Assembly (NCBI GenBank): GCA_007570785.1
Contig: ML664161.1
Location: 186,001 to 250,000, forward strand
Direction of reading: 5' to 3'
DNA: 64,000 bases
Source of the DNA: Antilocapra americana
Lineage: Eukaryota; Chordata; Mammalia; Artiodactyla; Antilocapridae
Shown here: positions 45,044 to 56,737 of the stretch, piece by piece
Layout: each line of letters begins with the position of its first letter
How positions within the stretch are numbered: position 1 is the first letter of the stretch
Position numbers and translations under genes: made by a program
The notes under the pieces: model-generated
Databases searched by the model: none
The model's input: the letters and a program-made list of their open reading frames with translations, nothing else
What the model was told of the DNA's origin: nothing

Positions 45044-45500
45044 CTTTAGTTTCCTGTGACTGTCATAACAAATAACCACAAGCTGGGTGGCTTACAGTAA
45101 TAGAAACTTATTCCTTCACAATTCAGAGGCTCTGAGGCTGAAATTAAGGAGTTGTCAGGGCTGTGCTTCCTCCATGTGTTCTAGGGGAGAATCTGTTTCA
45201 TGCCTCTCTGCTAGTTTCTGGGGCTACCAGTATTCCTTGGTGTTCCTTGCTTTCTTGTCACATTACTGCAATTCCCACATTCTCCTCTGTGTATCTTTCC
45301 TTAAAAAAAAAAAAAAAAAAAACTCTTCTTCTACATTCTTATAAGGATATCCATGATCAAAGAAAGGGCTTACTCAGATAATTCATGATCAACTCCTCCT
45401 CTCAAGATTTTTAGTTACATCTTATGCCACATAAGAAAACATTCACACATACAGCGGATTTAGACTAAGACATATATTTTTAGGGCCAACTTTTAGCAGC
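45044..45500 (-). mobile_element. MaLR-type (MLT1-like) LTR, antisense
   Basis: Blocks in antisense order: TTAGTTTCCTGTGACTGTCA, ACCACAAGCTGGGTGGCTTA, AGAAACTTATTCCTTCACAA and TCTAGGGGAGAATC, then after a poly(A) stretch (45303-45321) TTCTTATAAGGATATCC and a degenerate end. Same class as the copy at 63150-63630. Confidence 0.7.
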
Positions 45501-47551
45501 TATAAGGCAGAGTATGGGATTTTGGCTTGTAATGTGGGGGTTACACTTAAACATTTTAGAGACACAGGACATTATGAGAACTGAAGTCAATGATTTGAGA
45601 TAGATGTTTTAGAAGCCCTGAAAAGAGGAAAATGATAGTTTCAGGTTAGCAAGGTGTCAATGCAAGGCACACTATGAATGTCATAGCATCTCCATGGGAA
45701 CATTTTAAGAGAACTTTGTGCAAAGTAGAGTGTGCTGAAAATGCATATTGAAATTTAATTATAGTGATGGCAGTGCTTCAAGGACATCAAATGTACATCT
45801 TTTTATATCTATGCCAAAGTCAGGACCCTGATAGGGAAAGAGTAGGGTGTTGGTATACAGAATGGGGAAATTTGTGTCAACATAGGTGAGAACATTGAAA
45901 TACTACTGATACTCCCAAGCAAAGAAAACAACTCTTTCCTTCTTGCTATAAGGCAAAACAGCCTTTTTATTTTTTGTTAACCTGCAAAGGCCAATTTGGG
46001 AATAAACACTCTAAGTTCCTAGGAGGGGCTCAAAAGAAGCTTTTTTCACCATGATGATAAGAAATACACTGATGAGAACACATGAAAGTATTTGAGAATG
46101 TCAGCAGGCCAGAGTTGACAGTAGAAGCTGCTTTATCTTGGTATTCCGATTATCATGAAATTTATTTTCTTTGTTTTAGTAAAATTGTTAGTATTCTCAA
46201 AAACCAGATAAAGAGGTGGCCCTCAATGCTAAGTGGCAATATGCAAGTAATTACCAAAATAGATTTTAGGTTGGAGTGGAAACCAGGGTGTCTTGATCTA
46301 CATTGTTTCTAAAGATGAGGTTAGCAGTCAACTAGGGTTACAGGAGACATCACCCTATTATACTATCATTAAAAACGCTAGCAAATATGTCCTTTAAACC
46401 AGTGATAACTGAGTTAATAAACTAAATGAAAGTCTATAAAAATTGACCATAAGTTAATATTGAATCTGAAATCAGTTTCTTGACCTGTAGTTTTTATTTT
46501 TTATGCTGAAGGTTGTAGAGATGAGATCAGGTATAGAGAAGCACTCTAGTACATGTGTAATGCAATTCTTAAGAATTTGTACACTTTGTATTTTGTATGA
46601 TTCTGAAGACTAGAATGGCTAACTCTATGTCTCTTCTCCCACTACCCCAAGAAGTTAACTGATATCTTTAACTACAAACTTGTGAATCTGTGAATTTGCC
46701 TGCTGGCTTTTTAAGTAAAGAAATTCCTGACAAAGGCATTTATTTACTCAAAATTTACAAATAAAGAAACATCTCAATGTTTTAACTTGGTAAACTTAAA
46801 GGAGAATATTTGCTGATAAAATCTCTTTTCCTAAGCTTACTATGCTTCTTAATAGATTTTTCAATGCTCATTCAAAAATATGAAACAAACTGAAAGAAAG
46901 AAAGAAGAAGTCTAACCATAATTTCCTAAAAAAATGTTCCTACAAATGAATGCAAATTATGCATATTTTAAATAAAAATTATTTGTTTTCAATAAACACC
47001 AATAATATTCACATTTAACAATTTATATTCTGTGGCATGTTAATTTTCGTCACTAATGTGTGGAGTATTATATTCTAATTAATTTTGTAATTAAAATAAT
47101 GGTATTTAAAATGTCAAATTTAAAACCATGAAGTGCAGACTTCAAACAGAATGTATTATCATAATAGAATTCATTTATCACTAGTATAAGCTAATATGAA
47201 TTTGTTTATGTTTATTTAAAGTAGGTACTTTAATTGTTGGAAAGAATATTCTCTATATGGAGGGACAAGATTTTATGAAATGATGTAGGAAAATTGACAG
47301 TAACTGAATTAAGGGTTTCTCTAGATATGTCATTTAAGATTACACTAGTGGTTTATTCTGAAGATTTAAGTCTTGCTCCTGTGATTCTGGGCTCTCCTCC
47401 TAGTCTACAGTTCTTAGAAACCAATGAAGGGCTGATTTCACCAAGGTGCGCAATTATGGTTTCCTTAAATTAAAATCTTTACTGTCTCACTGTGGTCAGT
47501 GCTCCTTACTGGATCACTGGAAACAGAACAAGATATTTAGTATATGGCCAT
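45501..47551. other. No gene recognised; AT-rich DNA
   Basis: About 2 kb without recognisable repeats or coding domains. The 46082-46312 frame has no known motif. The stretch 46900-47260 is very AT-rich. Confidence 0.45.
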
Positions 47552-47561
47552 GACTATGGAT

Positions 47562-47774
47562 GGGGCTTCCCTAGTGGTTCAGATGGTAAAAAAATTTGCC
47601 TGCAATGCAGGAGACCTGGATTCGATCCTTGGGTTGGGATGGTTCTCTGGAGGAGGGCATGGCAACACACTCTGGTATTCTTGCCTGGAAAATCCCCATG
47701 GACAGAGGCATCTGGTGGGCTACAGTCCATAGGGTCTCAAAGAAATGGACATGACTGAGTGATTAAGCACATAA
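47562..47774 (+). mobile_element. Bov-tA SINE, full unit, sense
   Basis: Begins with the tRNA-Glu-like head GGGGCTTCCCTAGTGGTTCA, passes the B-box-like GGATTCGATCCTTGGG and ends GACATGACTGAGTGATTAAG. TATGGAT at 47555-47561 and 47778-47784 is the likely TSD. The head includes A- and B-box positions of an RNA polymerase III promoter. Confidence 0.94.
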
Positions 47775-47784
47775 GATTATGGAT

Positions 47785-48820
47785 AAGGAAGAGGGATGGT
47801 GTATCCAATGAAGATCTGAATGAAATTTATTTGGAATACCTTGTGGTATTCCTATGCTTAGAGGCAAAGATTATTATAAGGCAACTGCTACCTAACACAA
47901 GCAAGGCCTCCAAAGTTCTTGTAAGTTGTTGTTATGCGGGAACACTGTTATTTCCCGTCTCACTGTACTATTACATAGGGTTTATTAGTGGTGGGAATTG
48001 AAAGGGAAATAAACTGAGCCATCACCTAGTGGTCTGACTTCATGATGCTTTCTTTTGAGATTCAGTAGCAAGTTGTGACCTTGTGTTTTCTCTCACTAGG
48101 AAGGCAGCCAATCTGTTTTTGTTTATTTTAATAAAAATTGAATATTAAGTGGGGAGTTTTTCTGGATTTGTATGTATTAAAAGAAAATCTGAATGTAGAG
48201 TTGGACACAACTTAGCAACTAACAAAAATCTCTCACCTGGTACTGTAAAATGGTGACCAAATACATAGAAAATTTCCTGAAGAAGCAGCACCCAATGTTA
48301 GAGCAATACAAATATGATCCATGATTTCCTGCTGGTAAAAGTCCTGGGTTGGCCCTGTTTCCAGTTCTTAACTTCCAGTGAATCACATATTCCTCTAGTC
48401 CTGTGACTATACCCTATATACATCGAGATTTTTGTTTGTGGAGCTGAATATTTTCTTATTTTGGTTCTTAGTTTAAAGTTGTCAGCTCTAATTTTCATGA
48501 TCAGAAGAAAACAAAGTAGTTCAAGTCATAAAACTTGGATATGCCTTTAAAAGATTGAATGTTTAATATAGAGTAAAACAGGAAAATTATAATCAGATTA
48601 TAAATTCTAGCTACTACAAGGATATTGTTGTTTAGAATAAAGCTAAGGAAAAACGAATTGAGTCATTTTCAAGAAAGCTTTAACAAAATTATTAATTAGT
48701 ATACCAGCATAACAAAAGCATACTTGTTAAAAATTGATAAATGTGTAACACTTATAAGATGCTAAGAAAATAAGTCAAATACGAGAGTAATGGAGAAGGT
48801 GATCATCTTATATGTTTGTT

Positions 48821-48829
<9 letters not shown>
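47785..48829. other. No gene recognised; SINE/BovB tail scrap
   Basis: Mostly unassigned. At 48200-48225 the sequence AGAGTTGGACACAACTTAGC is the common 3' tail of BovB/Bov-tA, too short to assign to either. Confidence 0.45.

Positions 48830-48854
<25 letters not shown>
48830..48854. repeat. (TA)n microsatellite
   Basis: About 12 TA units in a perfect run, a likely length-polymorphic site. Confidence 0.9.
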
Positions 48855-50084
48855 GCATCAAACCCACAGATAAAATAGATATTGACTGTGACTATTTTGT
48901 TTGGATTTATAAATAAATATTTTCCTGTTTGTGTGTATTTATAAAGAGAGATGATAGAGAAAGATATACAAAGATACATACACACATAAACATAACACAT
49001 ATTTCCATACTAACAGAAATCTCAGGCCTCTGGGTCAGAGATCAGAGCTTCATTTACTCCAGCAGCACAGGGGAAGAATAATATTCTAGCATTGGTCACT
49101 CACACCACAGGCAGCAGAATGAGAGCCAGATGGACTGTCTACACATATAGTGGGATTATACTGCAGGAGACTGTTGTATAAATCTCAGCCCATTGATAGT
49201 CATATTCTCAGCTAGAAATACATGAAGCACTCACTTGGACTCATATTTACTCACAAGGAATCCCATGGACATTCTCTACCACCACCATAAGGGCCAGTCT
49301 TGTTTCTGGATCAGCCCTTGCATTTCTAATGTTACATCTCAGCAAAACTATCCTAGAGCTTAGAAGAACAAGATTTATTAACCATAGATCTTGAAGGGTA
49401 CACAGCAAGCTCCAGGTCACACAGTGAGGTGGTAGGTATAAAAAGAAGGAAACTAAGGCCCTCTGCCTTTATTAGGGCCCAAATGTAGGGTAACTGGGAC
49501 TGCTCCAGATCTCTCTTGAGTAATAAAATTTAAAGCAGGAGATTTGGAATTAGTGTACAGGAAGAAGTGGGGTTACTTAAGTGGTCATGTGATCAGTCAG
49601 TTACCCAAGCTTTCTAAAAGGAGAATTAATTTTGTGGGTGGGGGCAGGCCAATTCCTAATCAAGTTGTTTCTTGTTTTTTTCTTTTACTAGTAGCGGTTT
49701 CATACAGCTGGCAATATGCTTATTCTAGATAGATGTCTTTGAAATCAGTGCCTTAGGAATCAAACACTTAATGTCAGGCACTGTCTTAACAATCAAAAAG
49801 CTTCATGTCAGGCATTTACCACAGAGAGGCTTCTGAAAATATGAATCTGCAAGTTTATGTAGAAGTGTGACAGCTGTTCCCCACTTTCTTCTAAGACAGA
49901 GAAACATCTATATCCTACTATAAAAGAATTCTCCTCGGGGAGAGAAAGAGGAAGATCCAGGATTCTTTCATTCTGAAATACAAATAAATATTCCTAGGTG
50001 AAGGGTAAGAAAAATACTATAAATCCTTTACTAGTGTGGTACATTTGGTATAATTAATGACATAATACCAATACCATTCTAAAT
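48855..50084. other. No gene or repeat recognised
   Basis: Includes a less AT-rich portion (49020-49700, e.g. ACTCCAGCAGCACAGGGGAA and TGGGTGGGGGCAGGCC) that I cannot assign to a family. No coding domain. Confidence 0.4.
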
Positions 50085-50589
50085 AAAGTCCACAGTTAAT
50101 TCACATTTCCTCAGACTTTTCTTAACATCTTTTTTCTCATTTGGTGTCCAACTAACACACCAGAGTGCATTTAGTTGCTGTGTCTCTTTAGGCTCCTCTT
50201 GGTTTTCAGACTTTCTTTGTTTTTTGATGATTTTCATATTTTAGACAATTGAACAAATATTTTATAGAATATCCTTCAATCTGTATTTGTCTGATATTTT
50301 CATCGTGATTAGATTGGGGTAATATATTTTGGGAAAGAAGATATATACTCCCAACATGACTTATCACTGTTGACACTGAGCTTGGTCATCTGGATTGACC
50401 AGATTTGTCAGTTTTATTCACTGTGAATTTACTTTTGTTTTTCCTTTCCATACTTGACTCTTTGAAATAAAATACTATACAGAGTCCACACTTAAGTGAG
50501 AATATATTCTTCACCTGTTTAAGGGAAAATATTTATGTAAGTTACATGAAATTCTTCTCTATGGGAGCTTTATACCCCAATTTATTGAT

Positions 50590-50806
50590 ATGTGTGTTAG
50601 TCACTCAGTTGAGTTCGACCCTATGTGATCCATGGACTATAGCCCGCCAGGCTGCTCTGTCCATAGGATTTTTCAGACAAGACTACTGGAGTGGGTTGCC
50701 ATTTCCTCCTCCAGGGGATCTGTCCAACCCAGAGATCGAACCTGGGTTTCCTGTGTCTCCTATATTGTAGACAGATTCTTTACCTGCTGAGCCATCAGGG
50801 AAGCTA
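50590..50806 (-). mobile_element. Bov-tA SINE, antisense
   Basis: Full antisense unit (TGTGTGTTAGTCACTCAGTT to TGCTGAGCCATCAGGGAAGC). AATTTATT/CATTTATT on the flanks is a weak TSD, at a point where the host L1 is contiguous. Confidence 0.9.
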
Positions 50807-51108
50807 CCATTTATTTCCATAGTCAACTATTAATTTATTTACATCATAGATATTTGTTTTATTCTTTAGGTTATAATCCAATACTACTTTATTCTAATAT
50901 TAGTCAAATTCTTTCAGCTTCATTGGGCTCCTGTGTCCCTTTGAGACATGCCTTTAATTATGTGTGTGTTTCTTTTTAAAAACTTCCTTACTATTTAGTA
51001 CTGAAAGATGGCCCAAGATAATATCATATATTACCTGCCCAACCCTAGAATCAACCTTTTTGCCACGAGTCCTGGTTTCTTATATTGGAGCATGATAGTA
51101 GAAACCAA

Positions 51109-51118
51109 GATCTTGATA
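51109..51118. other. 10-bp TSD of the 5'-inverted BovB, left copy
   Basis: GATCTTGATA, repeated exactly at 51996-52005. Confidence 0.93.
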
Positions 51119-51995
51119 GTTCAGTTCAGTTCAATTCAGTTCAGTTGTTTAGTCATATAGGACTCTTTGCAAACCCTTGGACTGCAGCATGCCAGGCCTC
51201 TCTGTCCATCACCAACTTCTGGAGTTTACCCAAACTCATTTTCATTGGGTTGGTGATGCCATGCAACCATCTCATCCTCGTCTTCCCCTTCTCCTCCTGC
51301 TCAATCTTTCCCAGTATCAGGGTCTTTTCAAATGAGTCAGCTCTTCACATCAAGTGGTCAAAGTATTGGAGTTTCAGCTTCAACATCAGTCCCTCCAGTG
51401 AACACTAAGGACTGACCTCCTTTAGGACAGACTGGTTGGGTCTCCTTGCAATTCAAGGGACTCTCATTAATTGTCTCCAACACCACAATTTAAAAGAATC
51501 AATTCTTCAGTGCTCAGCTTTATTTAATAGTCCAATTCTCAACATCCATACATGACTACTAGAAAAACCATAGCCTTAACTACACGAATCTTTGTTGGCA
51601 AAGTAATATCTCTGCTTTTTCATATGCTGTCTATGTTGGTCATAACTTTCCTTCCAAGGAGTTAGTGTCTTTTAATTTTATGGCTGCAGTCACCATCTGC
51701 AGTGATTTTATAAAAATCAAAAGTCATCCACTGTTTCCCTACCTATTTGCCATGAAGTGATGGGACCAGATGCCATGCTCTTAGTTTTCTGAATGTTGAT
51801 CTTTATACCACCTTTTTCACTGTCCTCTTTCACTTTCTTCAAGAGGATCTTTAGTCCTTCTTCACTTTCTGCCATAAGGGTGGTATCCTCATGATAAATG
51901 TTGGGCTGGATGAAGCACAAGCTGGAATCAAGATTGCTGGGATAAATATTAATAACCTCAGATATGCAGATGACACTACCCTTATGGCAGAAAGT
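51119..51995 (-). mobile_element. BovB with 5' inversion, perfect 10-bp TSD
   Basis: 51119-51887 is antisense BovB: pentamer tail (GTTCAGTTCAGTTCAATTC), 3' region, then inward to just past the RT catalytic box (GCCATAAGGGTGGTA). At about 51888 orientation flips, and 51888-51995 is sense BovB (TTGGGCTGGATGAAGCACAA to CTTATGGCAGAAAGTG), which belongs immediately upstream. The two parts overlap by about 20 bp, forming inverted arms at 51862-51883 and 51975-51997. The outer edge of the inverted part abuts the TSD. The inverted segment keeps the only intact YADD-coding box in the window (51963-51974). Confidence 0.94.
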
Positions 51996-52035
51996 GATCT
52001 TGATATTAGACATGCTTATTGTTTTTGGTGTGCTG

Positions 52036-52250
52036 TTGCTTCTGATAGCATTAGTAGCTCAGTCATGTTCAACTTTTTATGACTCCATGAACTGTAGCCT
52101 GCCACGCTCCTCTATCCATTGAATTCTCCAGGCAAGATTACTGGAGTAGTTGTCATTTCCTTCTCCAGGGGATCTTCCCATCCCAGGGATTTAACCCGAG
52201 TCTCCTGCATTACAGGCAGATTCTTTACCATCTGAGCCACTAGGGAAGGC
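52036..52250 (-). mobile_element. Bov-tA SINE, antisense
   Basis: Full antisense unit (AGTAGCTCAGTCATGTTCAA to CATCTGAGCCACTAGGGAAG) inside the ancient L1 3' UTR just beyond the BovB. TSD not clear. Confidence 0.9.
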
Positions 52251-53397
52251 CTAGGCCCTCTAAATGACAAAACAAGGGAATATATTTATACTAACTGAAT
52301 ATATATACTTGTTCTTAGGAATTTTTGGAATTAATCTGAGTCTGTATCAAGTAAACATGAGTCCACATCAAAGTCTTCCTCTCTAATCTACAACCATATG
52401 GATCATTCTAACCTCTTTCTTGTATGAATACTTGTGAATACTTGTACTACAACTGTAAGAAACCTGGCTTCCACCTTCTGCCATGACTTTATATAATTGT
52501 TCAATTATTGTATATGTATGTAATGTATTCAGGGCTATCCACCTGTGCTTCATGAAAAACAACCTTATCAACTTAAGTACAGTGCTTATTTACAAGTCTC
52601 TTTTCATTCAGTTGATGTGATCATATGATTTTTCTCATTTAGTCTGTTATTATTATGAAATATATTAATATGTAGTCTTCCATGAATGGTCAAAAATGCT
52701 ATCCTTTTTATATGTTGTTGGGTTCAATTTGATAATATTTTGCTGTGATTATATTCCTTTTATATTTGCACAAAATTTTGGTCTGTAATTTTCTTGAAGT
52801 GTCTATTGGTTTTGATAGTAGGGTAATACTGGCCTTGTCTAGTGAGGAACTGTACTTTCTGCTTTTAATTTTGGGAAGATATTAAAGAGATTTATTTTTA
52901 AACGTTTGGAATAATTCACCAGTGTAACCATCTGGTTCTGGAGATTTTATTTTTGGAACTTTTTAAATTACTAATTCAAGTTAATTAATAGAGATAAACA
53001 ATTCATGATCCACTTCTCTATTTGTGACTTTTTATAGTTTTTGTTTTTTGATGAGTTGTTGCTTTTCAATCACTATGTCCAACCTTTTGTGAATGCTTAG
53101 TCTACAGCATGCCAGGACTCCCTGTCCATCACCAACTCCCAGAGATTGCTCAGACTCATGTCCACTGAATCGGTGATGCCATTCAACCATGTCATCCCCT
53201 TTTGCTCCTTATCCACCTTCCCAGAATCCTTCCCAGAATTAGGGACTTTTTCAATGCATTGGCTCTTCACATCACATGGCCAAAGTAATGGAGCTTCAGC
53301 TTCAGCTTCAATATCAGTCCTTCCAGTGCATAGTCAGGGTCTATTTCCTTATGACTGATCAGCTTGATTTCCTTGCGGTCCAAGGGACTCTCAAGAA

Positions 53398-53747
53398 CAA
53401 TACAGTATACTAACGCATATATATGGAATTTAGAAAGACAGTAACGAGAACCCAGCATGCGAGACAGCAAAAGAAACGCAGATGTATAGAACACACTGGT
53501 GGACTCTGTGGATGAGGGCAAGGGTGGGATGATATGGGAGAATGGCATTGAAACATGTTAATTATCATATGTGTAATCAATCGCCAGCCCAGGATTGATG
53601 CTCGGGGCTGGTGAACCGAGACTTCCCGGGGGGAGGGAGAAGGGAGGGAAGGGGGAGGGGGGTTCTTGAGGGGGAGCATATGTAAACCCATGGTGATATC
53701 ATGTCATTGTATGGCAAAACTAATAAAAAAATAAAAATTAAAAAAAA
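53398..53747 (+). mobile_element. L1 (L1-BT) 3' end nested in BovB
   Basis: 350-bp sense L1: last ORF2 codons (CATATATATGGAATTTAGAA), 3' UTR, polypurine G-rich tract (53628-53672), then TGTATGGCAAAACTAATAAA and an A-rich tail. It interrupts BovB between CTCAAG and GAGTCTTCC, contiguous in other copies. No clean TSD. Confidence 0.93.
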
Positions 53748-53802
53748 TGAGTCTTCCTCAACACCACAATTTGAAAGTTTCAATTTTTTGATGCTCAGTC
53801 AT

Positions 53803-54303
53803 CTATATGGTTGGATTTTTACATTCATACATGACTACTGGAAAAACCATAGCTTTGACTAATTGGACCTTCGTCAGCAAATTGATGTCTCTGCTTTTTA
53901 ATATACACTGTAGGTTTATCATAGCTTTTCTTCCAAGGAGCAAACATCTTTTAATTTTATAGCTGTAGTTACTAAATGCAGTTATTTGGAGCCCCCAAAA
54001 ATGAAATGTCTCACTGTTTCCATTTCTTCCCCATCTATTTACCATGAAGTGATGAGTGAGACCCAGTGTCATGATTTTAGTTTTTTGAATAAAGAGTTTT
54101 AAGTCAGTTTTCTCACTCTTCCTTTTCACATTCATCAAGAGTCTCTTTAGCTCCTCTTCACTTTCTGACATTAAAGTGGTATTATCTGCATTTCTGATGT
54201 TGTTGATATTTCTCCCAGCAATCTTGATTTCAACTTGAGCTTCATCCAACCCTGCATTTCCCTTGACGTCCTCTGCATATAAGTTAAATAAACAAAGCGA
54301 CAA
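53803..54303 (-). pseudogene. BovB RT C-terminal/thumb remnant
   Basis: A 166-codon minus-strand stretch beginning with the segment after RT block A (LYAEDVKGNAGLDEAQVEIK), through the mutated catalytic box (NADN in place of YADD) and the LLLGRKAMINLQCILKSRDI block. The closing part is the usual KVQLVKAMVFPVVMYEC motif. The loss of an aspartate makes it inactive. Neighbouring frame 54171-54467 holds the segment just upstream. Confidence 0.88.
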
Positions 54304-55164
54304 TATACACCCTTGACGTACTCCTTGCCCAAGTGTGAACCAGTCAATTGGTCATGTCCTGTTCTAACTATTGCTTCTTGATCTGCGTACAAGTTTCTCA
54401 GGAGGTTGATAAGGTGGTCCAGTCTTCCTATCTCTTTAAGAATTTTCCACAGTTTGTTGTGATCCACAGAGTCAAAGGCTTTAGCATTGGTTCATTTCAA
54501 TTAAGGCATCAAATATTATATTAACATAGATTTGTTCATATAACTGCCTTTGGTTCTTTTAATTTTCATGGAATTGGTTGTAATGGTCTCATTTTTATCT
54601 CTGATATTAGGAATTTTGTATACTCTCCTGTTTTTTCTTCTTAGGCTGAGTAGATGTTTCCTTTCTGAAGACCAGCTTTTTATTGCTGTGATCGTTCTCT
54701 TTTGCTTTCTGATCTGTGGTTTCATTGATTTCTGCTTGATTTTTTATTTTTCCTTTTTTTTTTTAAACTTAATTCAATCTTAGTATTCTCTTATTTCTCT
54801 AGATTCCTAAAATGGAAGCTTAGGTTATTTGTTTTAGGTTTTTCTCCTTTCCTAATATATGCATCCAATGTTTATATTTCATGAGAATGTCCTTCTCAAT
54901 ACTGCTTTTGTTGCACCCCACAAATTTTGATGTTGTGTTTTCATTTATCTTACCTTGAGACACCATCTTTTACTCATGGATAATACTGAGAAATGTGTTG
55001 TGTAGTCTTAAGCAGTTAAGGGCTTTCCCCTACTTTTTCTGCTATTGGTTTCTCATTTAATTCTTTCTTGGTCTAAAAGCATACACTGCAGGATTTCTAT
55101 TGTTTTAAATTTGTTTAGTTGTATTTTATGACCCAGTATATAGTCTTTCTTGGTTGAAAGATTT

Positions 55165-55233
55165 CTTTCTTTTTTTTAACTGGAGGACAATTGCTTTACA
55201 ACGTGTTGGTTTCTGCCATACAATGTGAATCAC
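55165..55233 (-). mobile_element. Tiny L1 (about 69 bp) with TSD
   Basis: Short antisense L1 3' end: T-rich tail, AACTGGAGGACAATTGC and GTTTCTGCCATACAATG, matching the complement of the 6.5-kb copy's terminus. TGGTTGAAAGATTT (55151-55164) and TGGCTGAAAGTTTT (55234-55247) are a 12/14 TSD. Sits inside the ancient L1. Confidence 0.8.
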
Positions 55234-55491
55234 TGGCTGAAAGTTTTATGTGAGCTTGAGAAGAATGCTTGTCCTTTTATTGAAAAAAAAATTCTATATA
55301 TATATATTAACTAAATCAAGTTAAATGACAGTGTTTTTTAGGTTATCTAAAACCTTACTAACTTTCTACTTGCTTACACATCAGTTACTCATAATTGGAT
55401 GTTTAAGTCTGAAACTAAACTATTAGATTTTCTATTTCTCCTAGAATTTCTGTCAGGTTTTGCCTCATGCATTTCCATCTCTGTTGTTAAA

Positions 55492-55514
55492 TGTGTGTGT
55501 GTGTGTGTGTGTGT
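55492..55514. repeat. (GT)n microsatellite
   Basis: About 11 GT units within the ancient L1; likely length-variable. Confidence 0.9.
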
Positions 55515-56737
55515 TTACATATATTTGTTTTGTCTTAGAGAATTGATATCTTGTATTATATAAGGTTTATTCTTTATCCTGATAATCTTCCTTGTTTTAT
55601 ATCTCATTTACTTGAAGTTAATATAGTTACTTCAATTTTCTTTGATTATTACATATATGTTTCCATCCCTTTATCTTCAATTCATTATGTCTTTAAAGTA
55701 GATTTCTTAAACAATACATGGTTGGTTCTCAGTTTTTTGTAGTCTATTCTGATAGTGACTGTCTTGTAACTGGTGTTCTTAAACACAGTTGAAGTAACTG
55801 TTGATATTTTTGGATTTATATCTACCAAATTCTGGTGGATATACCTGTTTCTACTTATTTAACTCCATGTTCATATAACACATTATGCCACTTCATATGT
55901 AGTTTGGGTAATTTTAAACAGAGTGGTTCTAATTATTTCCTATAGTCCCTTTTGACACAGTAACTCAATCCATTTATCTACATGTTATAATCACTCAGAA
56001 ATTACCATTAAGTTCAGGCACTCGGTCGTGTCTGACTCTTTATGATCCCATGGAATGAAGCATGCCAGGCTTCACTGTCCGTCACCAACTCCCGGAGCCT
56101 ACTCAAACTCATGTCCATCATGTCAGTGATGCCATTAAGCCATCTCATCCTCTGTTGTCCCCTTCTTCTCCTGCCTTCAATCTTTCTCAGCATCAGGATC
56201 TTTACCAATGAGAATGTTCTTCACATTAGGTAGACAAAGCATTGGAGTTTCAGCTTCAGCATCAGTCCTTTCAGTGAATATTCAGGACATATTTCTTTTA
56301 GGAATGACTGGGTGGATTTCCTTGCAGTCCAATGAACTCTAAGAGGTGTCTCCAACATCACAGTTGAAAATCAACCATTCTTTGGCACTCAGCGTTCTTT
56401 CTAGTCTAACTCTCACATTCATACATGACTACTGGAAAAACCACAACTTTGACTATATGGACCTTTGTTGGTAAAGTAATGTCTCTGCTTTTCAATGTGC
56501 TATCAAGGTTGGTCATAGCTTTTCTTCTAAGAAACAAGCATCTTTTAATTTCATGGCTGCAGTCACCATCTGCAATGATTTTGGAGCCCAATAAAATAAA
56601 ATCTCTCACTATTTCCATTGTTTCCCCATCTATTTGCCATGAAGTGATAGGACCAGATGCCATTATATTAGTTTTCTGAATGTTAAGCTTTAAGCCGTCT
56701 TTTTCACTCTCTTCATTCACTTTCATAAAGAGGCTCT

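Larger units (their letters stand above)
50085..52400 (-). mobile_element. Ancient L1 3' UTR, antisense, host to three insertions
   Basis: Complement of a long L1M-type 3' UTR: TCTTTAGGCTCCTCTTGGTT, AACATGACTTATCACTGTTG, AATCCAATACTACTTTATTC, TGGGCTCCTGTGTCCCTTTG, then GGTTTCTTATATTGGAGCATG and GAAACCAAGATCTTGATA. It is interrupted by a SINE (50590-50806), a 5'-inverted BovB (51119-51995) and a SINE (52036-52250), and continues to roughly 52400. Removing those insertions restores colinear order, which confirms that the host is older. Confidence 0.7.
53055..54487 (-). mobile_element. BovB, antisense, carrying a nested L1
   Basis: 3' tail begins TTGCTTTTCAATCACTATGT at 53055. The element runs to the RT block GTTTGTTGTGATCCACAGAG near 54470 and is split at 53398-53747 by a sense L1. 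The RT box is NADN (54181-54192). The longest frames are 53803-54303 and 54171-54467 (minus), both broken. Confidence 0.93.

Noticed and set aside
45087..45381. Overlapping 72-85 codon frames
   Set aside because: They fall within an antisense MaLR LTR and run into a poly(A) stretch read as poly-Lys.
47562..47640. tRNA-like sequence with A- and B-box
   Set aside because: It is the tRNA-Glu-derived head of a Bov-tA SINE; it lacks a complete acceptor stem and is followed by the SINE body, so it is not a tRNA gene.
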